Shown here: piece after piece, positions 34,401-49,400 of the stretch
How the letters are laid out: the number at the start of each line of letters is the position of its first letter
How positions within the stretch are numbered: the stretch's first letter is position 1
Assembly (NCBI GenBank): GCA_947172415.1
Contig: OX359196.1
Coordinates: 5,891,901-5,955,900 of the forward strand
Reading direction: 5' to 3'
Source: Chondrosia reniformis
Lineage: Eukaryota > Porifera > Demospongiae > Chondrillida > Chondrillidae
DNA: 64,000 nt
Notes under the pieces: model-generated
Database searches by the model: none
The model's input: the letters and a program-made list of their open reading frames with translations, nothing else
What the model was told of the DNA's origin: nothing
Program-made: the position numbers and the translations under genes

Positions 34401-37400
34401 AGTTAATAGACAACACTAAAGGAGCATTCTACATATAAATATACACGTAAGTGCCAACAAGCAGATAAGAGAACATATGAGAAGTAGAGAAACTACAATA
34501 TAAATACTAACTGTAGGTGTATAGGATTTGGAGCTTGTTGCCTCGGCAATGGCAGAATATTCAACTGGAGGCAGTCCAGGCACATCCAATATTCTAGCTA
34601 GTTTCTCTGGTTCAATTACTGGATAGAGTCTTCGCAAGAGAGTCACAACCTATACATGTTTGGAGAGGTAAGAAAGAGGTGTGGCAGGGGTAAGAAAGAG
34701 GTGTGGCAGGGGTAAGAGAGAGGTGTGGCAGGGGTAAGAAAGAGGTGTGGCAGGGGTAAGAGAGAGGTGTGGCAGGGGTAAGAGAGAGGTGTGGCAGGGG
34801 TAAGAGAGAGGTGTAGAAACCTGACACCACAAGCAGTTATAGAGACGACCACGTTAGAGACGACCACGTAGATTGCATACCTGTAACTGTACCCTCATGG
34901 AGGCAACATGAAGAAGGATAAAGAGATCTTTTATAAGACTTTCCTTCTCGGACAGGTAACTACAGCCAGCTTCACTGCCGCTCAATCCAATTACCATTGA
35001 CATCAACTCATAGCAGTAGGTATCAGAACTAAACTTTGTTTCTGCTTCCTTCTCATCTTTGCGAGGAGAGACAAACTCTTCAATTGTTTCCCAATATTCC
35101 TTCTCCATTCGTACAGTCTCACTGTGAATGGACCTTATTAGATGCTCACCAGTCTAATTGAGAGATATATAAGTATGAAACACACCAACCTGTCTCTACA
35201 AAGCACAACAGGAAATGCTCACCAATTTCTGTAGACTGGTAAGCTTTGATTTACCAAAGAGAATATCAACCATGTTACCATGGAGACCAGGTTGTGGCTC
35301 TGGTGTAGTTGGTCCATCAACCACACTTTCCTGCCTCTCTGGTTTCTTTGCCTCTCCTTCGTCCGTAGCTACAGAGTCATCGGCCAGTAATCCACCAAAT
35401 ACTTGAGAAGTCAGTAGTCTGAACAGCTGCAAGGCCTGCTGCTCACAAGCCTGTCTGTCAGCAGCCTCAATCGACATGACAGCATCATGGTTGGGAGAAG
35501 AAGAGAGGCTTAACACTTTCAACTGTCTTACTCTGATGTTCTGACTGGGTCCTTTGGCCTCAACACGCACCACTTTACATTTGGTATCAGTTGGTAGATG
35601 AAGAACCTTCCAACCACAATGAGTTAGAGGCATTTTGGTCTGATTTAGGAAGAAATGAAATAACACAACTGCAACGGAAAACAGAAACTAAACAAACCTC
35701 AATAACTTTCTTCAAATCACTGAATTCTCCTCCAACTGAACAGGCAATGAGGTCTATTCGTTGTTGTGTGTCTTTAGTGTTGTCAAAATGAACAGCAACA
35801 GCTGCTGGACTAGACACATCATCAAATGTAACGTCCATCTTTTTAAAGTTAGTCCTGGATTCCCCAGACGACTCCCAAAAGGTCTCTGTGGAACCATCAG
35901 TTAGGCTATTCAACATGCCTTGGTTGGAGGACACCTTTAGATTATCCTTGCTAAGGATATCCTTAAGCATAAGAACCTCGCAATCCTGGAAAACAGTAAT
36001 ACCCGAGTGGCACTGTAGATAATAGCTGCTGAACCAAGCTTGTTGGCAACCAACCTTTTCATCTTCCTCACTGCTCTTCTTCTGAGTCTCAGCTGTGCCA
36101 GGGTCGTCCATATTAGCCAGAACACTGCTGACGTTGTTGAAGATGTGGCATTGGACCAGAAATGGCTGGTCTTGGGGTTGGAACTTGATACACCAGCTCC
36201 TCATGGCAATCAACTGAGATGCCGATCCCATTGGCAACTACGTAATTAGGAAGGATAAAGAAGAAGACACCAACACATGTACCTATAAATGTATATGTTC
36301 CATAAGCAACACTGATATGTAGGCCTATGTGAAAGTAAACGTGGCTATACCTCGGGAATCAAATAAGAGATTTTCCTCAAGTATGCATGAAATTCATCTC
36401 TAAGTCTTGACAAAGCCATGCCAGCCCCTTCTAGTCCCATCAGCGGATGCTTACAGAGGACAATATGGCCTTCATCCCCTTTGACCACTTTGTCATCCTT
36501 CTCCTTCTTCTCCTCCTCAATGTCGATTATCATCTGATCAATGGGGTCTTCAACCAGGGCTACTATACAGTGCCACAGAATAATGTGGACAGTGACAGGG
36601 TCCTTGATGGCTTCCAACAGGTTACAGAGAAGCTGGAAGGAGATCATACAAAGACACTTAACTGATTGCACAATGCAAAGGCCAGGTTGCAGGGTCGTAT
36701 TAATTCCAGTATTTATCTCAGTACCAACAGTACACAAGTCATTTTATTACATAATCCTTTCTAATATTTTATAACTACGTAGATATGCAGGTGAATTATT
36801 CGTACAAATGTTGATGTGTGAGATATACCTTAAGAGCATGAATCTTGACTGATGCTATCCTCATAAGCTGTTTCATTGTGCACTTTAGTCCTTCCAAATC
36901 AATGTTGGCAGTCACAAACTTCATGATCCTTTCATAGGAAGCAGCAACACCTTTAGGATCATTGACAGATCTGGTGTAAATAAGCTGGTTCAGGGCATGA
37001 GAAGGTCTATCCAGCAGGCCATGGTCCCCTGAAGGTGCTACATTGAGAAGAACAACAATCTAATTAAACACTTAACATCAAATTAAAGAACTTGAAAAAC
37101 AGGTTTCCTGGGTGGGAGACTTACAAGGTTCTCCTAAGGTTGTTTGCTTCTTGATATGCTTCTGTCCTTCAAAGGGCTCTTGCATACCCTTGGGGATCAT
37201 GGATACAGACCTTATAAAAGATGGCCGGTTCTCTTGGGCTATCCTGCTAGGCTCTGGAGCTTCTATTGTTATAGGAGAAGCTTTAGACTCGGGTGAAGAA
37301 ATTTGTCTTGAAAGTGAAGACTCATCGCCTTTCATTGCTAGTGCTTTAGGCCGGAAAGCTTCGCTTTGACTGCTGATTTCAAGCAAGAATTTGGCATGGT

Positions 37401-40400
37401 TCAGCATGGATTGAACAGTTGGCACTGAAGCCAGTTCACGAGACTTTCCAGGAGGCTCAATTTTCTGCTGAGCAAATGTAACAGCCTGGCTAACTGATTC
37501 AGTAGAAGGTGCTTTCTTTTCTGTTAGATATTTTTCGTGACATGACTTGCAAAGCAGATACCAGGTGCTGCTCCCTGATCCTCCGTCACCACAGTTACCT
37601 GCCCACCCTGAACAGTAGCCTCCACGGCTGTTGTAGCCCCACCCATTGGCATGCTTCCTGCAGCCAGGATGAGACTGCTTCATGTGGTAGGTGACAGGAT
37701 CAGTGAACGACTCCCCGCAGAGTTCACAAACAGTTTTACCACCTCCTGATGGCGCGGCAGATGAAGTCTTTTTTAGTGCAGATACTTTCTCTTCTTCCTG
37801 CTTCTTGTAAGCATCATATTGTGCCTGCAGATTCTGGATGATGTCATTGTCCTTTCGAGTGGGTCTCAGGGGATTAGTAGTTGCATCTGTGACCTTTGTG
37901 GCAAGTTCTTCCCAGAGTGTGACAAGGTAGTTGAGAGTTGGAGGAAGACTAGGCTTATCCTTATCCCCTTCCGTTTTCTCTTCTGGATCCCTTCCCAACT
38001 CTTTCACCAGTTCGGGATGGAACTTCAAGTAGGTTGCAGACACTTGTGCATCATGAACCAATCCTTCGTGCCACAAAAAGGCAGCAAACACGGCACGTTG
38101 GCACTCTGCCACCGCGGGAGATAGAGCCTTTGCCTTTGGTTTCACTCTAGGCACTGACAGGGTAGAGGATATTGAAGGAGACACAGGTGTGCTTAAGGCA
38201 AGCGGGAACTTTTTCTGAGTAGCAGCTGGTGAGCGTATCATGCCCTTCTTTTTCCCTTTTGTACCTTTCGAAGGCTGTGGGTCTCCAACACCCAAACTGA
38301 ATCCAATTTTCTTTTCTTCCTTTTCTTCTACATCTTCCTTCTTATCGGCATCTTTTTTGGCATCTTCCTTCTTATCGGCATCTTTTTTGGCATCTTCCTT
38401 CTTATCGGCATCTTTTTTGGCATCTTCCTTCTTATCGGCATCTTTTTTGGCATCTTCCTTCTTATCATCTTTTGGCTCTTTAGCAGCAAATGACTCTGGC
38501 TTATCACCTTCAGTGATTCCAGAAAAAAATGGCACCTTCTTCTCACTCCCTCCTGTAAAGTCTAGGTTGGGGACTAAGCTAAACTGAAAGGGGGCCTTTG
38601 AAGCTTGTGGAAGAGGTGGCGGAGGTGGTATCACGTCCTTCTGAGAAGATTTTCCAAATAGTCTTTCAGCTGCTGAAATGGATTGGTCTTTTCCACTTAT
38701 TTCCATGGTAGCCTTTGTTTCAGATAATGCTATCTTCTTGTTGTCCATGTGGAGGAAAAGTTTGCCCGAAGGAGCCAGGGCCAAAGCCCAAGCTTCCTTT
38801 TCATTTTTGCAAAACTTTTTGACACTCTCTTCAGTAAATTTCAACCAGATGCCATCCTCTGTCTCCACCTGTACAGAGTAACAACAAGACACTGCACAGT
38901 TGCCACAGAACTACTCTATTTAGTCATGTACTAACTAACTACATACAAAGTAAATATACAGTTGCCATTCTTACAAATTAACAGTGATTCTATGCGTCAA
39001 AACAAGCTGATTAATCAGTGATCCATCTCTATTATAGCACGTACGTACCTCTTCCTTGACTTTGAAGGTGTCTCCAAGCTTGAGTCTTCCGATGGCATTG
39101 GACTTCATAGTAGGCTGAGCTCTAATGTTGTGGCCAGCGGTACCACAATGCAGCACAACATAGATGCCAGGACCACCTGCGAGGGATATGCCGAAGGCTG
39201 GCATGTGAGTGGCACTGCAGCAGGTAGCATTATTACTCACCTTTTCGCTTTCTTCTCCAAGACACAGCATTCATAGCTCCTCCGACATGTCGAACTTTCT
39301 CTATTGGGTCAGTCTGAGAAAGTAATAAGTACACATCAACCTCAGGAAATTATTAAGTTAGTGAACATTTACTGTAGTATGCAAGGTTTTTCATGTGAAC
39401 CTGTCGACATCTACGTCTACATTCATATAAACAGTGACTACAGTGATTTACCTCTACAAGGAGTTTCTCATCCTCTTTGTCAGCTTTATACACCAAAGCA
39501 AAACCTTCATTATGGAGAGTAGCTCCTGATATCTTAAACTTTCTCAACGTGTCCCCAGGTATTTTGATCCAACATCCATCTTCATTTTTCAGCTAAACAC
39601 AGCCAACGAAAGTAAGTCAAACTGAAGAGATCAGCAAATAAAATGTTTGCATACCTCCTCGTAATATATTACATCATCTCCTGGTTTGATTAGACCAATC
39701 ATATCAGCTTTCAGGGACGGTGCAGCTCGGATCCTTAGGCCACTGTATTTTGAATCGGATGGAGACTTCTTTCTCTGTATACAGTATGTACAAAGAGCAC
39801 TTGTAGAAGACACTTTGGAAACACCTTAATTAGGACCAAATCAACAAGACTATCCCAGTAAAGGATCACTGGGCAAGAAAAGGATAAACTTCATAAGCAG
39901 TACTGAACGAAGATTAAAGTGGAACCATTGCAAAGAATGAAAGACTGGAATCAATAAAACCTGCCCTACCTTTAAAGTTATCACTTCCAACTGAGTTTTT
40001 TCCACTTCCGTGTCTTCCTCAGATGAGTCTTTAGGTAGACTGCTCTCTTCAAGAGGAATTGGATTTACAGTCAACTCTTTAGTGATACCTGCTTCTTTTC
40101 CATCCAGCTTTAGCTGCAGCTGGTAAGTGCCTGGTCTCTGTGGAACCCAGTTAGCCAAGTAGGAACCATCCTCATTGACACACACTCCGATCACATTGCC
40201 AGACCTACACAGGGGGTGGGGGGTGGGAGTGGCACTTATATACACTTTTATAGAGGAAGGTAGACCAAGACATGATGGGAGAATATGACACCATTGGACG
40301 AAGTATGACATCATCGGCTTACCCTTCATCCAGAGGAGCAAACAATCTTAGCTCTTCAAAGGAATAATCACAATAGGGCTAAAATACAGAGATGATTGGG

Positions 40401-43400
40401 GTTGAACACTCACTCAACAATTGTTATTTATAATATGTTTATATACGCACATGTATTACACCTGATAGGGAGTAATTTTAGTTGCATTCATTATGATAGA
40501 TAAGCATTATTGCTGATGAAGACCTATGGATCGAAACATTCAATCTACGTACGTAGCTCGATTTTCGTTGCAGATAGTTCCAATAAACTTAGCTATCATG
40601 TTATACACATCCATACATACTCATAATATGTACAAAAATAGGCTCTAGGCAGTGTGGACAGTGAATGGTTTATACGAAGTGATCGTCTTGGGCTCCACTT
40701 ACCATCATTGCAGATATGGACTGTAGTGTCAGGTTGCCTTGCATGATAGCTGTAAAGGGATACTTGAATTGTGGCGGACAGACACCAGTATAAGGATTAA
40801 TCAAATTCTCTTCATCTTTGTCCGTTCCTTTCTTAAAAGTGCTTAGTAACTCAACCTAGTGTAATTGCAGTTGTTAGAGAAGGTTGCAAAGTAAAGTGCT
40901 GGTAAAGGGTTGTGGTTTCACCAACAGATAAGAAAGTTTACCTGCATGTCAGGCACTGCTACCATGGTGCCCGTTTGGTCTTTAATTATAACATTAATGG
41001 CAACACTTTTTCCAGCAAACTGCTCTCCTTCAGGTAAATTGATCTGAATAGAGTTCATATCAACACTTCTTTCCGGCTGAAGCCACCTGAAATGTGTTTG
41101 TACAGTAACCCTTGTCCTCAGAATAGCACCGCTTAAAGACTCACCTTGCCAGTCGGCTGGCTGGAGTGCCCTCCTTGTCTTCAATGAAACTGTAGAGGAA
41201 CTCTAGCTCTGGATTGGAGCCTTCACTTGGAAAGGTTCCTTCCATAGCCTCCGCTATGCTCGGAACATTGACCATCAAGCCTCGGCTCAGCATTGCAGAA
41301 TGATCATTGATGGACTACATATATAATGATATATCTTCTTTGTAAATATATCATCCTAATTGCCAGGCCATATGTTGGGAATGTAAAGGGCTTTGTATAT
41401 TGCCACAATATGTACCTTCTTTGAAGCAGCTTCCACTATCCTCATGTCTGCCTTCTCCTGGTCACTTTCCTTTTCAGTTACATTTAATATTTCTATGGAA
41501 ATGTGAGTTGGAAGAGTCTTTCATTTGAATGCAGAAGAGTAAAGGAGATCAGCATAGTGATTGAATATAAAGATTTACCAAACCAGGGCAAATCCGGGTT
41601 TTGTAGCAATTTTCCACAACACATCCCTGATAGTGTCACCAGTTCTTTCTCTAAAATGGTCAGACTCTTTGAAAACTTGGAACTCCATTCAAATCCCATT
41701 ATCTGACACTTCAGTCCAAAGTGATTAGTATTATCCTTCTTGTCATATTCAGTGTCAGTTATAACTTCAAAGTGGATCTCATTACCTTGACAACAAATTT
41801 AAATCTATTAGTACTATAGGCACATTAATTATGGTACATGTCATACCTGGTACAATGAGTACACCTTTTGGGTACTTATCAACTTGTGCCAAATCCCCAG
41901 CCCCTAGCCTGTAGTGAAAATCACCCTTCTTTAGGGCAATATAAGGGACATTTTCTGACTTTGAATCTTTGGATTCAGAAGCTAATTCTGGTTTAGGAAC
42001 CAAGAAATCCTCCAGTCGGTCCCACTTTTGTGCAAATCCACCTCTTGGGTCCATATCCACTGTCATCCATTTTACGTTTTTGGAAAATTTAACCTGAAAT
42101 AAAACAAAAGATTCCGTTAAGCAAACTGAGAGGGCTGGGCTTGTGATTGGAGAGAGGGCTGGGTTTGTGATTGGAGAGAGGGCTGGGTTTGTGATTGGAG
42201 AGAGGGCTGGGTTTGTGATTGGAGAGAGGGCTGGGTTTGTGATTGGAGAGAGGGCTGGGTTTGTGATTGGAGAGAGGGCTGGGTTTGTGATTGGAGAGAG
42301 GGCTGGGTTTGTGATTGGAGAGAGGGCTGGGCTTGTGATTGGAGAGAGGGCTGGGTTTGTGATTGGAGAGAGGGCTGTGGGTTTGTGATTGGAGAGAGGG
42401 CTGGGTTTGTGATTGGAGAGAGGGCTGTGGGTTTGTGATTGGAGAGAGGGCTGGGTTTGTGATTGGAGAGAGGGCTGGGTTTGTGATTGGAGAGAGGGCT
42501 GGGTTTGTGATTGGAGAGAGGGCTGTGGGTTTGTGATTGGAGAGAGGGCTGGGTTTGTGATTGGAGAGAGGGCTGGGTTTGTGATTGGAGAGAGGGCTGG
42601 GTTTGTGATTGGAGAGAGGGCTGTGGGTTTGCGATTGGAGAGAGGGCTGGGTTTGTGATTGGAGAGAGGGCTGTGGGTTTGCGATTGGAGAGAGGGCTGG
42701 GTTTGTGATTGGAGAGAGGGCTGGGTTTGTGATTGGAGAGAGGGCTGTGGGTTTGCGATTGGAGAGAGGGCTGGGTTTGTGATTGGAGAGAGGGCTGGGT
42801 TTGTGATTGGAGAGAGGGCTGGGTTTGTGATTGGAGAGAGGGCTGGGTTTGTGATTGGAGAGAGGGCTGGGTTTGTGATTGGAGAGAGGGCTGTGGGTTT
42901 GTGATTGGAGAGAGGGCTGGGTTTGTGATTGGAGAGAGGGCTGGGTTTGTGATTGGAGAATAGGATAGCAGCTGCAAATACGTAACACACCTACCTGATA
43001 GTGGAGCACACTGGCTGGCAAGTAGGGATGCTCTGTCTCAATGTTAGCTACGTGGACCCCTTGAGAAAGTTCAGCAGTGAGATCCAAAGAAGGAAACTTC
43101 TTGTTGACTGTTGTAACTAACGGAAGCAGTCCTTGCAGCATGGACAGGGCTTCTATGGTGAACTGCAACAGAAAGGGATAGGCAGCTTTAATGGACTCAT
43201 GGAAGGAATTAGATTTTTGTTTCTTACTTTAGTATCTCTAGCAGCTATGGGACCCAACTGAGCAAGACACATGGGCAACAGGGTTGAACAGAGGAAAGAA
43301 TTGTTTAGTGTCTCCATAATCTCTACATACGTACATACATATTGATATGCACATACGTACATACGTACGTAGGTCAATTACTATCCACAGAATGCATAAG

Positions 43401-46400
43401 TTCCCAATTGGCATTGGTTAAGACTACCTTTTCCACTACTTTCAACTGCTCTCTCCAAATAGCTCTTTGTGAGGTTTAGTACACTGTTCACTACTGTCAA
43501 GTACATCTCTAGAGGATTCAGGCTGTTATCAGGCCTGTGAGGTGGATGGAGAGTGTATGGGCATGGATGGCTGCTGAATGGATGGACAGACAGGCAGTAA
43601 CAAGGACAGATGAATGAGCATGACTCACAATGAGAATAACAAGCTAGCAATTGGTCCTCTTTCTGGATTTACTCCTTTGTCATTTTTGTGAAAGGTAAAC
43701 TCAATTCCATTTTGGCACTTCAAAGTTGAGCTACCTCCTGTTCCTATGGAATACTTCCCTCCATCCATTTCAAACTCAAGAGTGTAGACTGTCTCTGCTT
43801 CCAAGCATAAAGGAGAACGGAAGTTGAACTTAGAAACTGTCTTCTTTCCACTGAAGTTGACCTTATACTTCTTAGTGTAGATAGTAGAATTTTCCTAGAA
43901 AATGGCAATATTGGACTTAAATAAACAACTGTTCAAAACTTCTGGTCATTTGCAGCTGTTTCTTTTGTACAAAAGCATACAGTTTAACAGTAAAAGGTAC
44001 AATTTACAGACTTTGTATAAGAACAGTTGAAAATGATCCCAAATAGGACAACTATTAACTAAGATTTTACTATGTGACAGCAGAAAATGTCAGAAATGAG
44101 GAACTGACCAATTTGAGGGTCATTTTGCTTTCTCTGCTGTCCACTCCCCCTCTGTAGAAAGTGAAACCCCTCAGCACTATGGGATGGTTGACTGAAAAGA
44201 GAAGCGTATTTTGTTCAATTTTTGTCACTTCTGTTGTTTCAGAGAATCGTGTTGCCTCTTCAATTTTACTGCTCTTTGATCCCAAAGACATTTCCAGTGC
44301 TTCAGGGAAAGTGTTCCAGAGGGCTAGTTCTTGAATCCTTGACACTAGGAGCTGGCCACCTAAATCAATAACTTGTTTGGCACTCTCTGCCACCTATAAA
44401 AAGGATAAGTCATGCAAACTAAGTCTTTTTTGAAACAAAGAGATTCTATATATACATAATGTATGTATTTACAACATATACGTACGTATGTATACTGTAT
44501 TTATGAGAAACAAAACTAAAATTCAAACCACAAGTAATCACAAACAAACATCATGAAGAAGGAAGAACACAAAAGGTAATTGCTGGAAAGAACCCAGGAC
44601 AGCTGGTTATGACCACCAGCGGTCTGCCACTGAGCTACAATTGCCACAGCAGTATAGTAACTAGGTAGAAAGTAAATTAATCTCCATTCACACTGATTAG
44701 TGGTGATTCTATTCATCAGATAAGCCGACAGTCAGAAATGTGTGTATCTAAAAAATTGTACTAACAGTTTTGTTGGCCAAAGTAAACTGTATGGGAGCTG
44801 ACACAAGTCTCATTAGCCTGTCTGCAATACTCTGGAAGCTCAAAAGTGACACTTCAGATCCAAATTGCTCCATTGTTCTTGAATTAATGGTCTCACATAA
44901 AATAGGAAACGCTCCATCTTGCTCAGAACCTAGGGAAGCTGAAAAGGGTTGACAGCAACTTATTAAATTATCAAGCCACGTAAATTGACTGAAATGAATG
45001 AGACAAAGGAAGAGAAGAAGTGATAAACATACAAAATAAACAAGAGATATATTTATACTAACACAGCTGTAACAAACCCAACTACCAACCCAGGGGAGAT
45101 CATATAAACAAACACATTACATTGTAAACAAGATATTACCTGACTTTAATGTTACAGTGGAAGAGTACCCAAGTCCAATGTATCCAACTGATGGCTTTGT
45201 TAACAGTTCCAGCACACAGCACAGCAGCTGAGGAATGCTACCTCCGGACACCACATCATTCTACAAACAGGAACAGGAAGTTAATTAAATATTAGGAAGA
45301 CAAAATGAATCGTTGGCTTCCATTACTAACTGGTTCCAAGAATTCCAAGAGTCTACAGAGCTCAAGCCACTTTAGAGCAGCAGTTGGATAAAATGCATGG
45401 AAACAGGAGATGTACGTGGCCTTGGCTAAATCCATAACCTTCTTCACAAGATTGTCTCCAGGTTTCTTGGCCAACTGAAGGGCTGTCTTGTCAGACAGAA
45501 TGTCTTTGATGAGCTGACACAAGAGGTAGACACATTGCGCAACTTCAGGAGTATCTCCCGGTCCCTTGCTGGCCTTACTGTCAGGTGGGTAAACAATGGT
45601 GATGTAATCACTCAATAAGTCAAGACAAGAGAGAGCTACAAATGCAATCATGCCCGAATCCTTCAACTTTGATAAAGTTTCCAGTGAGCTAGCAGCCTCA
45701 AATATGGATACACTGCCTTTTTGCAAGAGTGTCTTCCAAGCCCACTCCAGAAGATGGAGCAATGATATCACTCCTCCCTGCAGATCAAACACAGGAAGTG
45801 ACCTTAATATCACATGACAATCATGTGACTATCTAGCAAGATTACCTGGGTAACTTCTCTAGAGAAACGTTTGCTGATTTGAATCAGAGAATCATCAAGT
45901 TCTTGTTTATCCACCTTCTCCTTGACTGAAGCAGAGGTGTTCTTTGCAATGTCCTTTTCTCCCCCAACCAAATAGGAGAGCACGGGGATCTGGCCAGAAA
46001 CTATGTCAGTCCCGTTGTTAGACAGCTTAGACTTCTTGAAAGTAAACACAACGGCATCAGGACCTGTCAGTAACCAAGGGAACTGTCAAACTCACATGAA
46101 GTGGAATGATAACCCAATTTGTGCAGGTGATGATTCCTGCTCTGGCAATGGATCTTACTACTAATAAAGGTTTTTAAGCTTAATTATTCAGCTTGCACAG
46201 AGCTAATTAGATACATACGTATATATACTGTACATATGTAGTAACTCTTCCCTAGATATATAGCCTATTGAGGTCAAAGGTCAGGGTACACGTACCAGTG
46301 ATAGTGGTAGTTCCAGAGCTCCCTGAGTCCGAATCACCCGAAGACTTAACCATTGTCAGGGTGTACCAGTGATTGGCTTTCAGTGCTGGAGGACTTGTGA

Positions 46401-49400
46401 AGTGCATCTGATGAATATCTCCCTTTGTAGTCTTCACATCAACTGACTTGGCTGTTGCTATGACAGTGGACTTTCCTGGATCAGTGGTGCTATTTTCACC
46501 CGCATCATACAGCTAAAAAGTGTGCACACACACATATATAAACAAGTTTATTATATACATAAATAAACATAAAAATGGCACTATCTATTCGTTTGCACAC
46601 CATACTAAAGTCCACAAATACAGTCATAGGTATCTATATAAATTCACTCACTGTGACTTCATAGGTACCAGGTGATCGACACCCATAGACACCAAGACCT
46701 CCTAACACAATTCCCTTATTTGGAGAAAACCTTACAGCATCCACTGCCTTGCCATCATGTCCCCAAGTACCAGCAAGCCCTTGAGGGAAAAAAAAGAAAA
46801 AACATTGATCACTGATGTACATACCTCATTACACAGATGTACAAGTGGTCAGACTAGAAAATAAGGGAATTTTAAGAACTTAGATAAAGAGATAATTTGA
46901 TGTTTTCCACAAAGGCGCCTTCAGTGGAGACACTTACTTTTGAATCTATGCAGCTCCTTGAGGTTCTTCAGAGGCACTGGAGGTGCCTTGCTTGGCCCTC
47001 CCGATGAGACCAGAGTGGTGTCAAGTGGTTCTCCACTGCACAGAGTGCGGAGGCAGGAGAGGAGATTGAGTGCAGCATCGCTGCGAGTGATTACACTCCC
47101 CTTACGGACTGGCACAGTTAAACTGGGACTCAGGATTGTTCCAGACACATCTGTACACGTACACAAAGTAAAGATAAAACTCAAAAGGATCAGTTATCCA
47201 ATACAATGCAATCAATGATGACATACTGCTTAGTCCAGCTGCCACAGGATTGAAACAAGCTACCTCTCCTCGCTTGGGACAGAAGCTGAAAGATGAGTAA
47301 AAATATTAAACAATATCCATTAACATAAATAAGCTGACAATCTCATATAACTCACCTCCACAAGACGTTGTGTTCTGAGTCCAGACACACTGCACAGTTA
47401 AATAAATCAGCCTGATCTCTCAACCTAAAAGATACATACGTACAACACTATTACATTGTGTGATTTATTAGCTTTAGCTTCCTATAAAACTAACACATAT
47501 ATTTCAATAACCTATACGTACGTATACCTAACATTATAATACACATTTAAACTCTACTAAACCTGACCTTTGTACCCTACCACTGTCTGTGTTGATCATG
47601 ATAATCTCCCCATTCTCAGACACAGAGATGGCTCCAACCACATTTTCATTACAAAAAGTTTCAACATGACCTATAGACCTCTCTGTTAGCAAAGAATCTG
47701 ACACAATAAGAACAGTTCTGTTTCCATCAGCCGAAATGTAAGTGGCCTTCTTCTCGGAGACTTGGCTGGCTTTCAGAGCATAGCCAGGTCTGAGGTGCCA
47801 ATCATCACTGTCCTCGTCTACTCTACCCAACTGACCATCCTCATAGTCACCAAACGTGACCACTTCTCCCGTGGCCAGCAGCACAACAGTGTGGAAATCA
47901 CCACAAACAACTTGAGAAGCTGCCTCAGTTAATGGGATCTTCACCGGCTCACCACTGCATGGGTGGATGGACAGGCAGATGTATAGGCGGATGTACAGAT
48001 GGATGGACAGGCAGATGTATAGGCGGATGTACAGATGGATGGATAGGCAGATGTAGGTGGATGGACAGGTGGATGTACAGATGGATGGAAAGGTGGATGG
48101 ACAAGGAGATGGAAAGGTGGATGGACAAGTGGATGTACAGATGGATGGAAAGGTGGATGGAAAGGTGGATGGACAGGCAGATGTAGGTGGATGGACAGGT
48201 GGATGGATAGGCAGATGTATAGGTGGATGTACAGATGGATGGATAGGCAGATGTACAGTAGGTGGATGGACAAGGAGATGGAAAGGTGGATGGACAAGTG
48301 GATGGAGAGATGGATGGAAAGGTGGATGTAGGTGGATGGACAGGTGGATGGAAAGGTGGATGTAGGTGGATGGAGAGATGGATGTACAGATGGATGGATA
48401 GGCAGATGTATAGGCGGATGTACAGATGGATGGACAGGCAGATGTATAGGTGGATGTACAGATGGATGGATAGGCAGATGTATAGGCGGATGTACAGATG
48501 GATGGATAGGCAGATGTATAGGCGGATGTACAGATGGATGGATAGGCAGATGTAGGTGGATGGACAGGTGGATGTACAGATGGATGGAAAGGTGGATGGA
48601 CAAGGAGATGGAAAGGTGGATGGACAAGTGGATGTACAGATGGATGGAAAGGTGGATGGACAGGCAGATGTAGGTGGATGGATAGGCAGATGTATAGGCA
48701 GATGTATAGGTGGATGGATAGGCAGATGTACAGTAGGTGGATGGACAAGGAGATGGAAAGGTGGATGGACAAGTGGATGGAGAGATGGATGGAAAGGTGG
48801 ATGTAGGTGGATGGACAGGTGGATGGAAAGGTGGATGTAGGTGGATGTAGGTGGATGGACAGGTGGATGGATTGGCAGATGGAGGTAGAAGGAGGTACGT
48901 ATGTGCCCAGAGTGCTTGGGAATAAGGAGAGAGGTGGCAATTCTTACCAAATATTAGAGCGACCCTGACCAAGCTGTCCCTTCTGATTGTTTCCAAAGCC
49001 CCACACTGAGCCATCCACAGTTAAGATGACTGCATTACAAAAGAAGTCACTCTCAAGTACATCAGGTAGGGGGGAGGGAAGGGGAGTGGTCAATGGCTAA
49101 CCTGTATGAAGTTGTCCACAGGCAATTTGCAGAGCTGGCATGTTATTAGGCAGTGTAACTTCACCGGGTTGGTCTGTTCGGAGCTCAGCAGGAATGTGGG
49201 CATCGGCCTCCATTGACTGCTGCCTTGAGGGTGGGTAGGAATCATTTTCAGCTGCACAGTATCAATGATAGATTTATTAATTAAATAACCCATAACTGGG
49301 TGCATTGCAACATCTTCACATGATATTGCACAAGAGTAGACCTCAACAATTTCATCATGTCTATACCCTCTTGCTCACACAAAAGGTAAGAACATTCAGT

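Noticed and set aside
34612..34867. Three overlapping SLTPATP-type ORFs
   Set aside because: They translate a 22-bp intronic minisatellite in different frames.
42089..43168. ORFs of 286-402 codons with Pro/Ser/Gln repeats
   Set aside because: Most of each is the 24/26-bp minisatellite; only the ends overlap genuine MYCBP2 exons.
47534..49014. ORFs up to 468 codons rich in Pro/His/Ser
   Set aside because: Repeat translation; only the RCC1-like part at 47560-47955 is a genuine exon.
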